DNA of 50,844 bases from the NCBI GenBank assembly GCA_902464275.1, contig CABQIK010000012.1, forward strand, positions 1 to 50,844, in the 5' to 3' direction. How positions within the stretch are numbered: position 1 is the first letter of the stretch; each line of letters starts with the position of its first letter. The stretch is from an uncultured Alphaproteobacteria bacterium. Its GTDB lineage: Bacteria > Pseudomonadota > Alphaproteobacteria > RF32 > CAG-239. This document shows positions 1 through 8,129 of the stretch, piece by piece. Below the pieces are notes generated by a model. The model saw nothing but the letters and a program-made list of their open reading frames with translations, made no database searches and was not told the DNA's origin. The position numbers and the translations under genes are program-made.

Positions 1-25
1 CAATTTTTACGAAATTATCGGACTT

Positions 26-868
26 TTAATAAAAAAGCATTTTCTGTAATACGTTAGCAACTTCTGCCTTAAAATTAGCTCTGTTTTGACGCTTTTCCAA
101 TGTGTAACCCGTATTGCTTAAAAATTGATAGTCCGCAGTATGCACATCAATTTTATAGTCAGAAATTTTATTATACTCATTAATAATATCTGTCATAAGC
201 GTTCTATCTAAACGATATAAATGGAAAAAATCCGTAATTCTGGGATTTATACCAGCTTCGCCAAAGTCAATAAAGCCTGAAAGTTTACCCCGATCGTCAA
301 TAATTATGTTTTCTGCGTGTAAGTCATTGTGGCATAAAGCTAAGCCATCTGTCGGAATTTTGGTTTTAAATGTATCTAAGTTAAGCTTTCCTGAACTGCA
401 TTCCAATAGTTGGTGCTTTGCTGTAGTAAAGTCAAAGTCGGTCAAAATAGTTTTGTTTTCATCGCGACATACTTTAGAATATTGCTCAATTGCTTTATTG
501 GCGGCAGAAAGAGGGATATTATGTATCGCACATAATAATTCTGCGATATCTTTAGCTAAATCGTTCCTTTGTTCAGCGTTCATATCTTTATAAACTGTTT
601 GCAAAGGTTCGCCGATAATTTCATGATGAAAAGCGCATTTACCATTAAAATGGATATAAGTAACTTTATTTCTTAAATTTTTAGGAAGTTTTTTATGTAA
701 TAATTCGGAAATATCAGCTTCTCTCTGTTGTTCAAGCAAAAAATCTGATTTCGTGGGTATTCTGACTATCCAATCGTTAATCTTATATCCGCGAGAACGA
801 GAACCACCCGATAATAATTCGGCATTTGCAACAGAAAAAGGTAAATCATAAATATCAAGCACTGACAA
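26..868 (-). CDS. Aminoglycoside/choline kinase-like phosphotransferase (APH family)
   Basis: This is a small-molecule kinase of the APH/choline kinase fold, presumably cytoplasmic and ATP-dependent. Visible motifs are the Brenner catalytic loop with H180, D182 and N187, the metal-binding DFG at 201-203, and a likely ATP-binding VRIP near residues 35-38. At 280 aa it is full length for the family. It lies 3 bp downstream of a second APH gene, so the two are almost certainly co-transcribed. The substrate cannot be read from sequence. Choline, a sugar, a nucleoside or a drug are all possible, and context gives no support for a resistance role. Confidence 0.85.
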   Translation of the reverse strand: MSVLDIYDLPFSVANAELLSGGSRSRGYKINDWIVRIPTKSDFLLEQQREADISELLHKKLPKNLRNKVTYIHFNGKCAFHHEIIGEPLQTVYKDMNAEQRNDLAKDIAELLCAIHNIPLSAANKAIEQYSKVCRDENKTILTDFDFTTAKHQLLECSSGKLNLDTFKTKIPTDGLALCHNDLHAENIIIDDRGKLSGFIDFGEAGINPRITDFFHLYRLDRTLMTDIINEYNKISDYKIDVHTADYQFLSNTGYTLEKRQNRANFKAEVANVLQKMLFY

Positions 869-871
869 TCT

Positions 872-1774
872 TTATTCCTCTAAAAATGATTTTAACAATT
901 TCATAAAATATGGAGATGCTTCATTTTTATTTTGTGCCAAACCAAAACCGATATACGATAAGACCATAAAATCAATTTGCCTTTGTTCTATCGGAGATGT
1001 GGTTATTTTGTTATATTCCGCCAGCGTATCAAAAGCCAATTTGCGGTTAATTTTATATAAAGGAAAGAAATCCCGATATTTGGGCATAACGACAGTATTT
1101 CCAAAATCAATAATTCCTGATAAAACATCATCATTTTCCGGATTTAACAAAATATTGCTGCCGCTCAAATCATTATGGCATAAGGCTATAGTCATATCAG
1201 GCGACTGTACCCTATAATCATTCAGGTTAATTTTATGGGAAGATAAGGAGTTTTGCACTTTTTCAAAATTAAAATCCTTCCTTGAAGTAATGTCCCAATT
1301 ATCAATGGCTTCATTTGACTCCGGAATATCCAGATTTTTATAATCAATTTGGTGCATTAGATTGAAAAATAAGGCTAAATCACGGGCTAATCTTGCTTGT
1401 TGTTTAGAGGTTAGGTTTTGGTAAAGCGTTGCGTAGTCACTTTCCGGTCGTCCGTCGCAGATTTTGCCATAGAAACGTTTGGATACAGAAAATGGATAGT
1501 CGCTTTCTATTAAATCTATTTTGTGAATTTTATCTACAAAAGCCGATACCAAATGCGGATAAATCATATCAATAATATTTTTTTCCCGCTTCATTGTCTG
1601 CCAAATAATCTCCGCTTTCGGAAATCGCACAATATAGTCATCAGCATAATAAGCAACCGAGCGAGAACCGCTTTGCAAGCGGATGATGTTTTGAATATTC
1701 AAAAAACCGCTTTTATATAAAATTTGCTTGATAAAATTCAGGTTGCCAGCATTTTCTTGAGTTAAATATTGCAT
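872..1774 (-). CDS. Second APH/choline kinase-like phosphotransferase
   Basis: This is a paralogue of the gene just downstream. The catalytic loop has H200, D202 and N207, and DFG is at 223-225. Both proteins share an SGSRS-type stretch near the start (residues 35-39 here) and a VRFP/VRIP strand. The reading frame is open to 1813, but the ATG at 1774 has GGAGAT 6 bases upstream and gives an APH-like N terminus of 300 aa, so I prefer it. It is first in a two-gene operon. The paralogues have diverged well beyond recent duplication. The substrate is unknown. Confidence 0.85.
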   Translation of the reverse strand: MQYLTQENAGNLNFIKQILYKSGFLNIQNIIRLQSGSRSVAYYADDYIVRFPKAEIIWQTMKREKNIIDMIYPHLVSAFVDKIHKIDLIESDYPFSVSKRFYGKICDGRPESDYATLYQNLTSKQQARLARDLALFFNLMHQIDYKNLDIPESNEAIDNWDITSRKDFNFEKVQNSLSSHKINLNDYRVQSPDMTIALCHNDLSGSNILLNPENDDVLSGIIDFGNTVVMPKYRDFFPLYKINRKLAFDTLAEYNKITTSPIEQRQIDFMVLSYIGFGLAQNKNEASPYFMKLLKSFLEE

Positions 1775-1910
1775 TTTTAGTATCTCCATTAAAAAAATGA
1801 TAAACTGCAACACTTTAATATTGATTTAACAACGCCATTTTCCTTGTTAACTCCTTAAATTTTTCATAATTTTTAGTCCGATAATTGCACAATATCGCGC
1901 ACCAGTTTTG

Positions 1911-1945
1911 AAAAAGCACCTTTTGAGGTGCTTTTTGTTGTTTTT
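1911..1945 (+). terminator. Intrinsic terminator without an obvious upstream gene
   Basis: A perfect 10-bp stem (1911-1920 with 1927-1936) and a 6-base loop are followed by a T-rich tail. The A-run on the left arm would let it act in both directions. No rightward gene ends before it, so it either ends a short unannotated RNA from about 1815-1910 or serves leftward transcripts. Confidence 0.65.
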
Positions 1946-1955
1946 ACCTCTTATC

Positions 1956-1984
1956 TTGACAATCAATAGATTTTATATGATAAT
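1956..1984 (+). promoter_or_regulatory. Sigma-70-type promoter
   Basis: TTGACA (1956-1961), a 17-bp spacer and GATAAT (1979-1984) form a near-consensus promoter. It would start RNA near 1991 and give a leader of about 80 bases ahead of the membrane-protein gene at 2072. Confidence 0.7.
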
Positions 1985-2071
1985 GTTTAACAAAGAAAAT
2001 TATTAATTATATTTTTAACCCAAAGAAAGCCGTAGAGGACCTACGTTCGTTAAAGTCGAGATATTTATATT

Positions 2072-2419
2072 ATGTGGTATTTGGAACTTGGTTGCTGTAC
2101 CTATAATCTCACAGGTATAGTGTTTTGTGTGCTTTTGGTCACCTTTGTTTTAGGTATAACAACGTGTCTAAACAATCAATTATTAAAGTATAAAAAAAGA
2201 TGGCAACAGATTTTAGTACGACTGGCTTTTGTCGAAGCGATTTTTGCGACAATATTTTTTGCTTATCCAAAAGTTTCATCAAATTTAGATAATGCGATGA
2301 TTTTTGCATGTTTTGCTGTTGCTCTGTTTGCTATTTTCTTTTTTTCCGTTATGACTTTTTGGCTCGGTATCTTTTTTGTAGAATTGATAAAATGGGTTTT
2401 TGCAAGAGCGGAATCTTAA
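2072..2419 (+). CDS. Small three-helix membrane protein, unknown function
   Basis: This 115-aa protein has three predicted membrane segments (about residues 13-33, 48-65 and 75-105) separated by a short basic loop (KYKKRWQQ). I do not recognise a family. It has its own strong promoter and a perfect terminator, so it is a monocistronic unit. The ATG has no good Shine-Dalgarno directly upstream; the nearest purine-rich stretch (AGAGGA) lies about 30 bases away between CGTAG and CTACG, which can form a small hairpin. A real gene is likely given the flanking signals and hydrophobic pattern; the exact start is less sure. Confidence 0.6.
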   Translation: MWYLELGCCTYNLTGIVFCVLLVTFVLGITTCLNNQLLKYKKRWQQILVRLAFVEAIFATIFFAYPKVSSNLDNAMIFACFAVALFAIFFFSVMTFWLGIFFVELIKWVFARAES

Positions 2420-2425
2420 AAAATG

Positions 2426-2463
2426 AATAAAGGATAAGATGTTAATCTTATCCTTTATTTTTA
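2426..2463 (+). terminator. Intrinsic terminator (bidirectional)
   Basis: A perfect 15-bp stem (2426-2440 with 2445-2459), a 4-base loop and a T tail end the gene at 2072-2419. The A-rich left arm could also stop leftward transcripts from the antirepressor remnant. Confidence 0.9.
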
Positions 2464-2775
2464 TGTCTGTACATATTTAGGGCTAGGAACAGATTGAACA
2501 ATACGCAACATTGCTTCTGCATCGGCAACCGAAGTTAAATATTTTTTACCATCAGCGGCTTCTAATTTCAGTTGGTGACAAATTGTCACCGATTCATTTG
2601 CGCCTTCATTTCTCAGACGTTCCGCCAATTTGTTCCAATATTTACGGGCGGTTTGATAGTCTTTTTCTATTAAAACTGAAATAATATCAACAATAGAAAA
2701 ATACTAAATGTCTTTTTCTTCATCATAAACTGAGTGTATTTTCTCTTTCTCAAAGAGCTTAATATCATTTTGCAT
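2461..2775 (-). pseudogene. Truncated BRO-N / phage antirepressor-like gene with an in-frame stop
   Basis: Read leftwards from the ATG at 2775 (AAGGT Shine-Dalgarno upstream), the frame gives MQNDIKLFEKEKIHSVYDEEKDI, then TAG at codon 24, then YFSIVDIISVLIEKDYQTAR and a continuation ending in QSVPSPKYVQT before a stop at 2461. This matches the N-terminal BRO-N domain of phage antirepressor and DinD-like proteins, in which the position of the stop is normally Trp (TGG to TAG). The protein also stops where the family usually continues into a C-terminal domain. It is therefore both interrupted and truncated, a probable relic of a prophage or mobile element. Amber readthrough would give 104 aa but nothing else suggests recoding. 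Confidence 0.75.
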
Positions 2776-2935
2776 ATATTTTTACCTTTTGTAACTGCTT
2801 ATATTTTGTTACTTTAATATAAAAGGATCATGAAGTTAGCTTACCAACACTTTTGATTATTTTGCCCATTATTTTGTTTAATACAAATTAACCATTTCAG
2901 CCTTATATTAGTGGCGATATAATGAGGAATAAAAA

Positions 2936-3376
2936 ATGATTACATCCAACCGATGGCAGCATATTTTAGGCGTGGCTCGTAAAGCCAAGATTTTAGCAGA
3001 CAAATTAAAACCGAATAATGTGCAATATGCAGAAGATATGTTTTTATTGGGCATGTTACACGATATGGGCTACGAATTTATGGAAAGTAATGCTTCCCAT
3101 GCCTATGTTGGCGGACAAATATTAAAACGTAATAATTATCAATTTTGGTCGGAAGTATCTCTGCACGGCGATGAAACGGTTAAAAACATGTCTGACGAAT
3201 TGTTTATTTTAAATTGCGCAGATATGTCAACCGGACCCAATGGTGAAAATTTTACATTTGATGAAAGGCTTGAAGAAATTGCCTCAAGGTTCGGTAAAGA
3301 TACTGATGCTTATAAAAAATGTGTTATAGAAGCAGAAAATTTAAGAAGTGATAAAAGATATAAAATTTTATTTTAA
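2936..3376 (+). CDS. HD-domain phosphohydrolase-like protein
   Basis: This 146-aa soluble protein has HD-superfamily metal-binding residues in order: H9 (WQHI), H42-D43 (LLGMLHDMGYEF), H55 (ASHA), H77 (SLHGDE) and D96 (NCADMSTG). The pattern resembles YqeK/HDIG-type small phosphohydrolases that act on nucleotides, but the substrate cannot be assigned. ATG is preceded by a purine-rich stretch (GAGGAATAAAAA). It stands alone, with promoter-containing gaps on both sides. Confidence 0.8.
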   Translation: MITSNRWQHILGVARKAKILADKLKPNNVQYAEDMFLLGMLHDMGYEFMESNASHAYVGGQILKRNNYQFWSEVSLHGDETVKNMSDELFILNCADMSTGPNGENFTFDERLEEIASRFGKDTDAYKKCVIEAENLRSDKRYKILF

Positions 3377-3440
3377 ACAATCTACTTAAACTTTCTTATC
3401 AACAGCTTAAAATTATCAATTTTCCATAACGCTAAAACAA

Positions 3441-3468
3441 TTGAAAACTTTATTTATTGTGGTATAAT
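3441..3468 (+). promoter_or_regulatory. Sigma-70-type promoter for the S41-like peptidase gene
   Basis: TTGAAA (3441-3446), a 16-bp spacer and a perfect TATAAT (3463-3468) with a TGTGG extension lie about 28 bases before the ATG at 3497, which has AGAGGG as Shine-Dalgarno. Confidence 0.7.
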
Positions 3469-3496
3469 AGTATTATCATTTTAAGAGGGCGGTAAT

Positions 3497-5020
3497 ATGA
3501 CTAAAGATTATTTATCATTTGAGCAAATTACAGCTACCATTTCCGATGCTGAAATGATGGCTCCCTACCCTCGCAAAAGCAAAACCGAATTAAATACAGA
3601 CAACCAAAAGCAAATATCTCCGGAAAAGCAGCGCTTTTATTTGGCTTTTTATGCCAAAGCTGCTTATGAACATGTTGGTTTTGGTAATTTTAGCCAACAA
3701 AATCAAGAAAATTTCAAAACATCAGTTGAAAATCTGTATGCAAATATCAAGGGTGACAGACAGCAAGGCGAGTTTTTGCATGATTTAACAGCCAAAACCG
3801 CGCAATATATAGAAGACCGCCATTTTGAAGCAGGTATCGGCAGCCAAACTATTCATGGCGGTGGAGAACAGCCGCAAAGGAGTGTCGGCAGCAACTTCTT
3901 TTATAACAAAAACAAACCGCTCGCTTATCAGTCGTTCGGGCAAGGTTGGTCTGATGAATTTGGCGAAAAATTTCCAACTTGGGAAATCGGCACTCTTAAA
4001 CAAGGAAATGAAGATATTTTGATGGTATCCATCCCTAATTTAGGCGGTAAAAATGATTATGAAAGTTGGAAAGATTTTATAGAAACTTTTGATAAAGCCT
4101 ATTTTGAAAACAAAGAAAAATGGGAAAAGGGGCGCATAATTCTTGATGTACGCGGTAACTGCGGCGGTGAAGATAAGCCGATAGACCATGTTGCAAAAAG
4201 ATTATACGGAAATATGCTAAATACGTATAAGCGTTGTGAAATAAAAGATACCGCGCTTTCAAACTATTTTTTACATCAGCATGGCGCCTACAAACCGCAA
4301 AATTACGAACAATCAGGGATAAAAAAAGAAGATTTGGTTGTACGCAGCAATTTTTCAGGTGAAAACAAAATAATTTTTGATGAAACCAAGACCTTTTATC
4401 CTTTCAATAAACAAACTGGATATAAAGGCAAAATAGATATTTTGCTTGACCGTGATGTCAGCTCTTCGGCAGAAAGCGCCTATACTTCATTTTATCATCA
4501 CCCAAACACCAGATATATCGGCGAAAACACAGCCGGAATGCAGCAATATACTCAAGGAACATTTGCGGCTCCATGGGGCGGCAATATGCGCGGCGGAGTT
4601 ACAAAACTGACATATTGGGATAAAGAAGGCGAGAATATAGAAGTAAAAGGGCATAAACCGGATATAAATTGCTCCGGACAAGATGCTTTTAAGGTTGCCT
4701 TGTCTCTAAATATTAATGACGGCCGCGTTATAGGGTTTAGAGAAAAGAATGAAAAAGAATCAGAAAATCAAATTTACGCAGAATATAACCCTAAAGCGGC
4801 AACAGATACAAGAAAAGCTTATTTTGCAAAATATTTGGATCCGGCGATTGCCCAAATAGAAAAGCAAAACGCAGTTGCAAACAAACAGAAATATGCAAAA
4901 AATAAGTTAGCCGCCTTGCATAGCATATCTTCCGGTCACAAAGCTCCTTATAATTTTCAACCGGAAAATATCAATCTTAGCGCTATGCGATTATTGAACA
5001 ACAAAAAGCAGAACGGCTAA
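3497..5020 (+). CDS. S41-family (tail-specific protease-like) peptidase, no signal peptide
   Basis: This 507-aa protein has the S41 layout of tricorn and C-terminal-processing proteases. It has an early DRHFE with possible catalytic His109, the strand ILDVRGNCGGE (215-225), a serine cluster SSSAES at 322-327 supplying the nucleophile, then GENTAG (342-347). The Lys of CtpA-type enzymes after GxxTxG is absent, which fits the Ser-His S41 branch. Unlike most relatives it has no signal peptide, membrane segment or recognisable PDZ domain, so it probably acts in the cytoplasm or is exported by another route. It is monocistronic. The substrate is unknown. Confidence 0.75.
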   Translation: MTKDYLSFEQITATISDAEMMAPYPRKSKTELNTDNQKQISPEKQRFYLAFYAKAAYEHVGFGNFSQQNQENFKTSVENLYANIKGDRQQGEFLHDLTAKTAQYIEDRHFEAGIGSQTIHGGGEQPQRSVGSNFFYNKNKPLAYQSFGQGWSDEFGEKFPTWEIGTLKQGNEDILMVSIPNLGGKNDYESWKDFIETFDKAYFENKEKWEKGRIILDVRGNCGGEDKPIDHVAKRLYGNMLNTYKRCEIKDTALSNYFLHQHGAYKPQNYEQSGIKKEDLVVRSNFSGENKIIFDETKTFYPFNKQTGYKGKIDILLDRDVSSSAESAYTSFYHHPNTRYIGENTAGMQQYTQGTFAAPWGGNMRGGVTKLTYWDKEGENIEVKGHKPDINCSGQDAFKVALSLNINDGRVIGFREKNEKESENQIYAEYNPKAATDTRKAYFAKYLDPAIAQIEKQNAVANKQKYAKNKLAALHSISSGHKAPYNFQPENINLSAMRLLNNKKQNG

Positions 5021-5033
5021 CAAACCGTGCTCC

Positions 5034-5062
5034 TTGATTTAAGATAAATTTTACTTTATGAT
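5034..5062 (+). promoter_or_regulatory. Probable promoter of the fusion gene
   Basis: TTGATT (5034-5039), 17 bp and TATGAT (5057-5062) lie 35 bases before the ATG at 5098. AAGGA (about 5088-5092) is the ribosome binding site. Confidence 0.55.
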
Positions 5063-5097
5063 TTATATTGCAAAAATTTTCTATATAAGGAACGTTC

Positions 5098-6072
5098 ATG
5101 ATTACTTCGCCTCAAAATCTTAAAATAAAGAAAAAATCAATATATGTATTTTGCGCGGGACCGATTCAGGGCGCGCCTGATTGGCAAGCCGCAATGCCAA
5201 ACTGGTCTGATGTTACTTTTATCAATCCTCGCCGTGAAAAAATCAGCGCTGATTTTGACTGGAACGAGCAGGTTAAATGGGAAACCACAGGTTTACGTCT
5301 TTGTGATTTTATATTGTTTTGGATTCCGGCAGAAATGACTTCCATTGCCGGACGAGATTATGCGCAGACAACCAAAATTGAACTTATAGAAAACTTGGTC
5401 AGAGGCAAAAATATTGTGCTTGGCATTGACCCCAAAGTGCATACGCGGCACTATTTGACTTATAAATATCAGCAATATACCGGCGGACAACCAATTTTTG
5501 ATAATCTGTCGGATTGTTTGTCCGAATTAAAAAAGCGCATTGATGCAAAAAACAAACGTCATAAAATATTTTTTACCTCTGACACGCATTTTTCATCTGA
5601 ACGAGCATTTACCCTTAGCAGGCGTCCTTTCTTTAGCGTTGAAGAAATGGACTGGTCTATGGTTGAACGATGGAATACCGCGGTTGGAATTAATGACGAT
5701 GTGTACCATTTGGGCGATTTCGGAAATATTGAATTTGCGCAATACTTAAATGGTAAAATTCATTTGTTGTTAGGTAACTATGAACGCGATAAAAAATCAT
5801 TAATCCCTGAAAACATTGAGGAGATTATCAGCGACGATATTTATAAATTTAATTATCAGGGCACTGAATTTTTATTAGCTCATGAGCCGGTAAAATTAAG
5901 AGAAAAAACCGAGTTCGGCTTATTCGGGCATATTCATAGCCGTCAGCCGGTTAAAAAATACGGTTTAGATGTGGGTGTTGACGCTCATTATTTTACGCCC
6001 ATTGATGTTGAAACGGTTTTGTGGTATAAAAACGCTATTGAAAACTTTTACGATAACAATGTTTTTACATAG
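5098..6072 (+). CDS. Fusion: nucleoside 2-deoxyribosyltransferase-like domain + calcineurin-like phosphoesterase
   Basis: Residues 13-145 match the nucleoside 2-deoxyribosyltransferase-like fold: VFCAGPIQGAPDWQ, FINPRR, FDWNEQVKWET, FILFWIPAE and GRDYAQTTKIEL, the latter holding a candidate catalytic Glu. Residues 155-290 form a small metallophosphoesterase with D162-x-H164, GD207F, GNYE (226-229), H262 (AHEP) and GHIH (277-280). The usual GNH(D/E) is GNY here, so the conserved His is Tyr and catalysis may be altered. The pairing suggests coupled nucleotide or nucleoside breakdown (glycosidic bond plus phosphate ester), but that is inference. The stop codon TAG lies inside a 61-bp repeat shared with 8749-8809, so the C terminus may have been reset by that event. 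Confidence 0.8.
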   Translation: MITSPQNLKIKKKSIYVFCAGPIQGAPDWQAAMPNWSDVTFINPRREKISADFDWNEQVKWETTGLRLCDFILFWIPAEMTSIAGRDYAQTTKIELIENLVRGKNIVLGIDPKVHTRHYLTYKYQQYTGGQPIFDNLSDCLSELKKRIDAKNKRHKIFFTSDTHFSSERAFTLSRRPFFSVEEMDWSMVERWNTAVGINDDVYHLGDFGNIEFAQYLNGKIHLLLGNYERDKKSLIPENIEEIISDDIYKFNYQGTEFLLAHEPVKLREKTEFGLFGHIHSRQPVKKYGLDVGVDAHYFTPIDVETVLWYKNAIENFYDNNVFT

Positions 6073-6124
6073 TGCCACCGGATTGAACAATTTCATAATC
6101 GGCGATTTTACCTGATTTATCAAA
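6064..6124. repeat. 61-bp direct repeat, left copy (with gene-fragment remnant)
   Basis: This copy is identical base for base to 8749-8809, in the same orientation. In the right copy it is the 3' end of a BamE-like lipoprotein gene. Here, read leftwards, it encodes only that protein's last residues (KSGKIADYEIVQSGGTM). Past the repeat the two copies remain similar for about a dozen bases, then diverge, so this is a decayed duplicate end or an insertion-site duplication. Confidence 0.95.
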
Positions 6125-6160
6125 GCCAATAATAGAAATAAACGATTATTTTTTATATGC

Positions 6161-8107
6161 TTAACGTCCCATTTGGCGGCGGAGGAGCATTAATTCCATA
6201 CTGTTTTTGTTATCTCTCATTTGGCTAAACGACGGAGAACTTCTTGCTATCGTATCCTGCTGTGTTCGACCGGACAAAGATCTCAGATAGGCGGCTTTAT
6301 CCATGTTGGTCTTTTCTGCGGCAGTATTTTGAGCCGTGAGAGCCGGAGTTTCAGCAACTGAAACGTTTTGAGCAGAGCGGGCAGCACTATATGCTTTAGC
6401 GGCGGCTTCCATTTTTTCAGCATCTTGTCCGACAAAGTTACCGCGCTCATCAAAACGTTCGCCGGCAAATTTTACCAATTCTGCTTTTTGCTCAGGGGTA
6501 ATGTCGCCTTTATCCCAAGCCTCTTGTAATTGGCGAGAGTTCATCCAATCATTGCCTTTTTGCTTCAAAATGGCGTTGGCTTCACGCGGGTCACGCAGGA
6601 ACAGTATTTTGATGTCTTTCGCTTGTTTATCGGTTAAGTTGTTAACATCAATGGTTGCCGAAGAGGTGTTGTTCGCACCGGTGTTTTCAGAAGATGTTGA
6701 CTGAGAACGCTGAGCCCCCGGTCTACCGGTAATCACCGGCTTATCTAAATCAAGAATCTCTTCATATTGAATTTCTGAAACACGTTTGTTTTCTGACCAT
6801 TTCGGATAATTTTTCAGATAATTTTTCGGAGCTTTGGGTTCGGGAGTTTTTTCCTCTTTTTTCTTGAACAAGTTAGAAACTTTTTGCACTGCATTAAATT
6901 CCCATCTTCCTATTTTATACACGCCTCGCATAAAAAGGCTTCTTTTTTCAAAGTCCTTAACCATTGTCGTTTTTTCAATAGGCATTTTTTCTTGCGGGTT
7001 AATCTTTAACAAAGTATAATGATCTATACCATTGATATTATATAGCGATTTTAAAGCAGCTTGATAATTTGCATCATTTTCACTTGGTACAAATACTCTC
7101 TTTCCAGCCCAACCTAAAGCTTTGTTCAGACTCATATTTACGTCTCTTTTAACATACTCATTTTTTAACCCTTCTCTAGAGTACTCTACCGATTCTTGTA
7201 TAGCCTTAGTATATGCTTTACGTTGTTCTTGGCTCATAGCATCTATACTTTTAACCTTCATTTGAGAGAGATAGTCATCAGATATTGCTTTAATGTTAGA
7301 AGCTATATGTAAATGTTGCAATAAATTACTATATTGCTCAAAACTCATATTGTCTTTAAATTGTAACTGTTTTTCTCTTATTAAATATTCAGCATTCTTT
7401 CTACCCTCCATACTAGGAGTATTCATATCTTTTTGCATATATTGTTTAAAATTGACTCCACCGATTGTATAGGCAATGTCTAATTGTTTTTGATATTCCG
7501 CCTCATTATCCTTAAAATTTCCTTTGCCATATCTCAAATAATACTCTGTCATGGCAATATGATTCTTGGAATACATACCGGCAAATTCCGCCATCCACAT
7601 TTCTTGCGTGCCGTTCATAATCAAGGACATATCTTTTTCAAAATCTTTGGGATCAGAACTTAAAGGATTGACCTCGCCTTTTTGCACCGCCTCTTTATAA
7701 AAAGAATATCGCTCATTTTCCTTATCAAAAACATTGATATCGCCGGTTTTAATATATTCTTCTCTTAAATAAACCAGTCCTGCCATATTGGCGGAGATTT
7801 CATCAGCCATGCATAATTTATAATATTGTTCCGGGGAAACTCTAATGTTTTCAGACTTAAACCCTTTATTAGCATTACTGCGATGCTTTTGTTCATGATA
7901 GAGAATAACATCATGAGAGTTTTTTTCCCAATTAAGTAACCACTTATCGGCTTCATGATAGTTCATTGTTATTGTATTTGTGGCAGAAGTATAATACCCT
8001 CCAGCACCACCCTTATTATTATCTGTGCCAATTGTATCAACTTGATAGTCAATTTTTTTCGTCCGAAAGTCGTTCGTTTGCTTTTTAAGGTCATCTGCCA
8101 AAGACAT
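6161..8107 (-). CDS. Large zincin-like protein (HExxH), unknown substrate
   Basis: This 648-aa protein has no signal peptide or membrane segment. The N-terminal domain carries H71-E72-Q-K-H75 in ILYHEQKHRSN, followed 28 residues later by ADE103ISAN, a gluzincin-like arrangement (HExxH plus a downstream Glu) expected to bind zinc. The middle is helical and charged, followed by a Lys/Pro-rich linker near 420-440. The C terminus is Ala/Gln/Ser-rich with low complexity. GAGGAG precedes the ATG. It follows a TerB-like gene by 22 bp, probably one operon. A peptidase is likely but target and delivery are unknown; intracellular processing or an effector role are both possible. Confidence 0.65.
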   Translation of the reverse strand: MSLADDLKKQTNDFRTKKIDYQVDTIGTDNNKGGAGGYYTSATNTITMNYHEADKWLLNWEKNSHDVILYHEQKHRSNANKGFKSENIRVSPEQYYKLCMADEISANMAGLVYLREEYIKTGDINVFDKENERYSFYKEAVQKGEVNPLSSDPKDFEKDMSLIMNGTQEMWMAEFAGMYSKNHIAMTEYYLRYGKGNFKDNEAEYQKQLDIAYTIGGVNFKQYMQKDMNTPSMEGRKNAEYLIREKQLQFKDNMSFEQYSNLLQHLHIASNIKAISDDYLSQMKVKSIDAMSQEQRKAYTKAIQESVEYSREGLKNEYVKRDVNMSLNKALGWAGKRVFVPSENDANYQAALKSLYNINGIDHYTLLKINPQEKMPIEKTTMVKDFEKRSLFMRGVYKIGRWEFNAVQKVSNLFKKKEEKTPEPKAPKNYLKNYPKWSENKRVSEIQYEEILDLDKPVITGRPGAQRSQSTSSENTGANNTSSATIDVNNLTDKQAKDIKILFLRDPREANAILKQKGNDWMNSRQLQEAWDKGDITPEQKAELVKFAGERFDERGNFVGQDAEKMEAAAKAYSAARSAQNVSVAETPALTAQNTAAEKTNMDKAAYLRSLSGRTQQDTIARSSPSFSQMRDNKNSMELMLLRRQMGR

Positions 8108-8129
8108 ATTGTTTCTCCTCTATCAAAAA

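Noticed and set aside
1861..1920. Possible tRNA 3' end or attachment site (CGCGCACCA)
   Set aside because: No acceptor stem, T-arm or cloverleaf could be paired with the flanking sequence.
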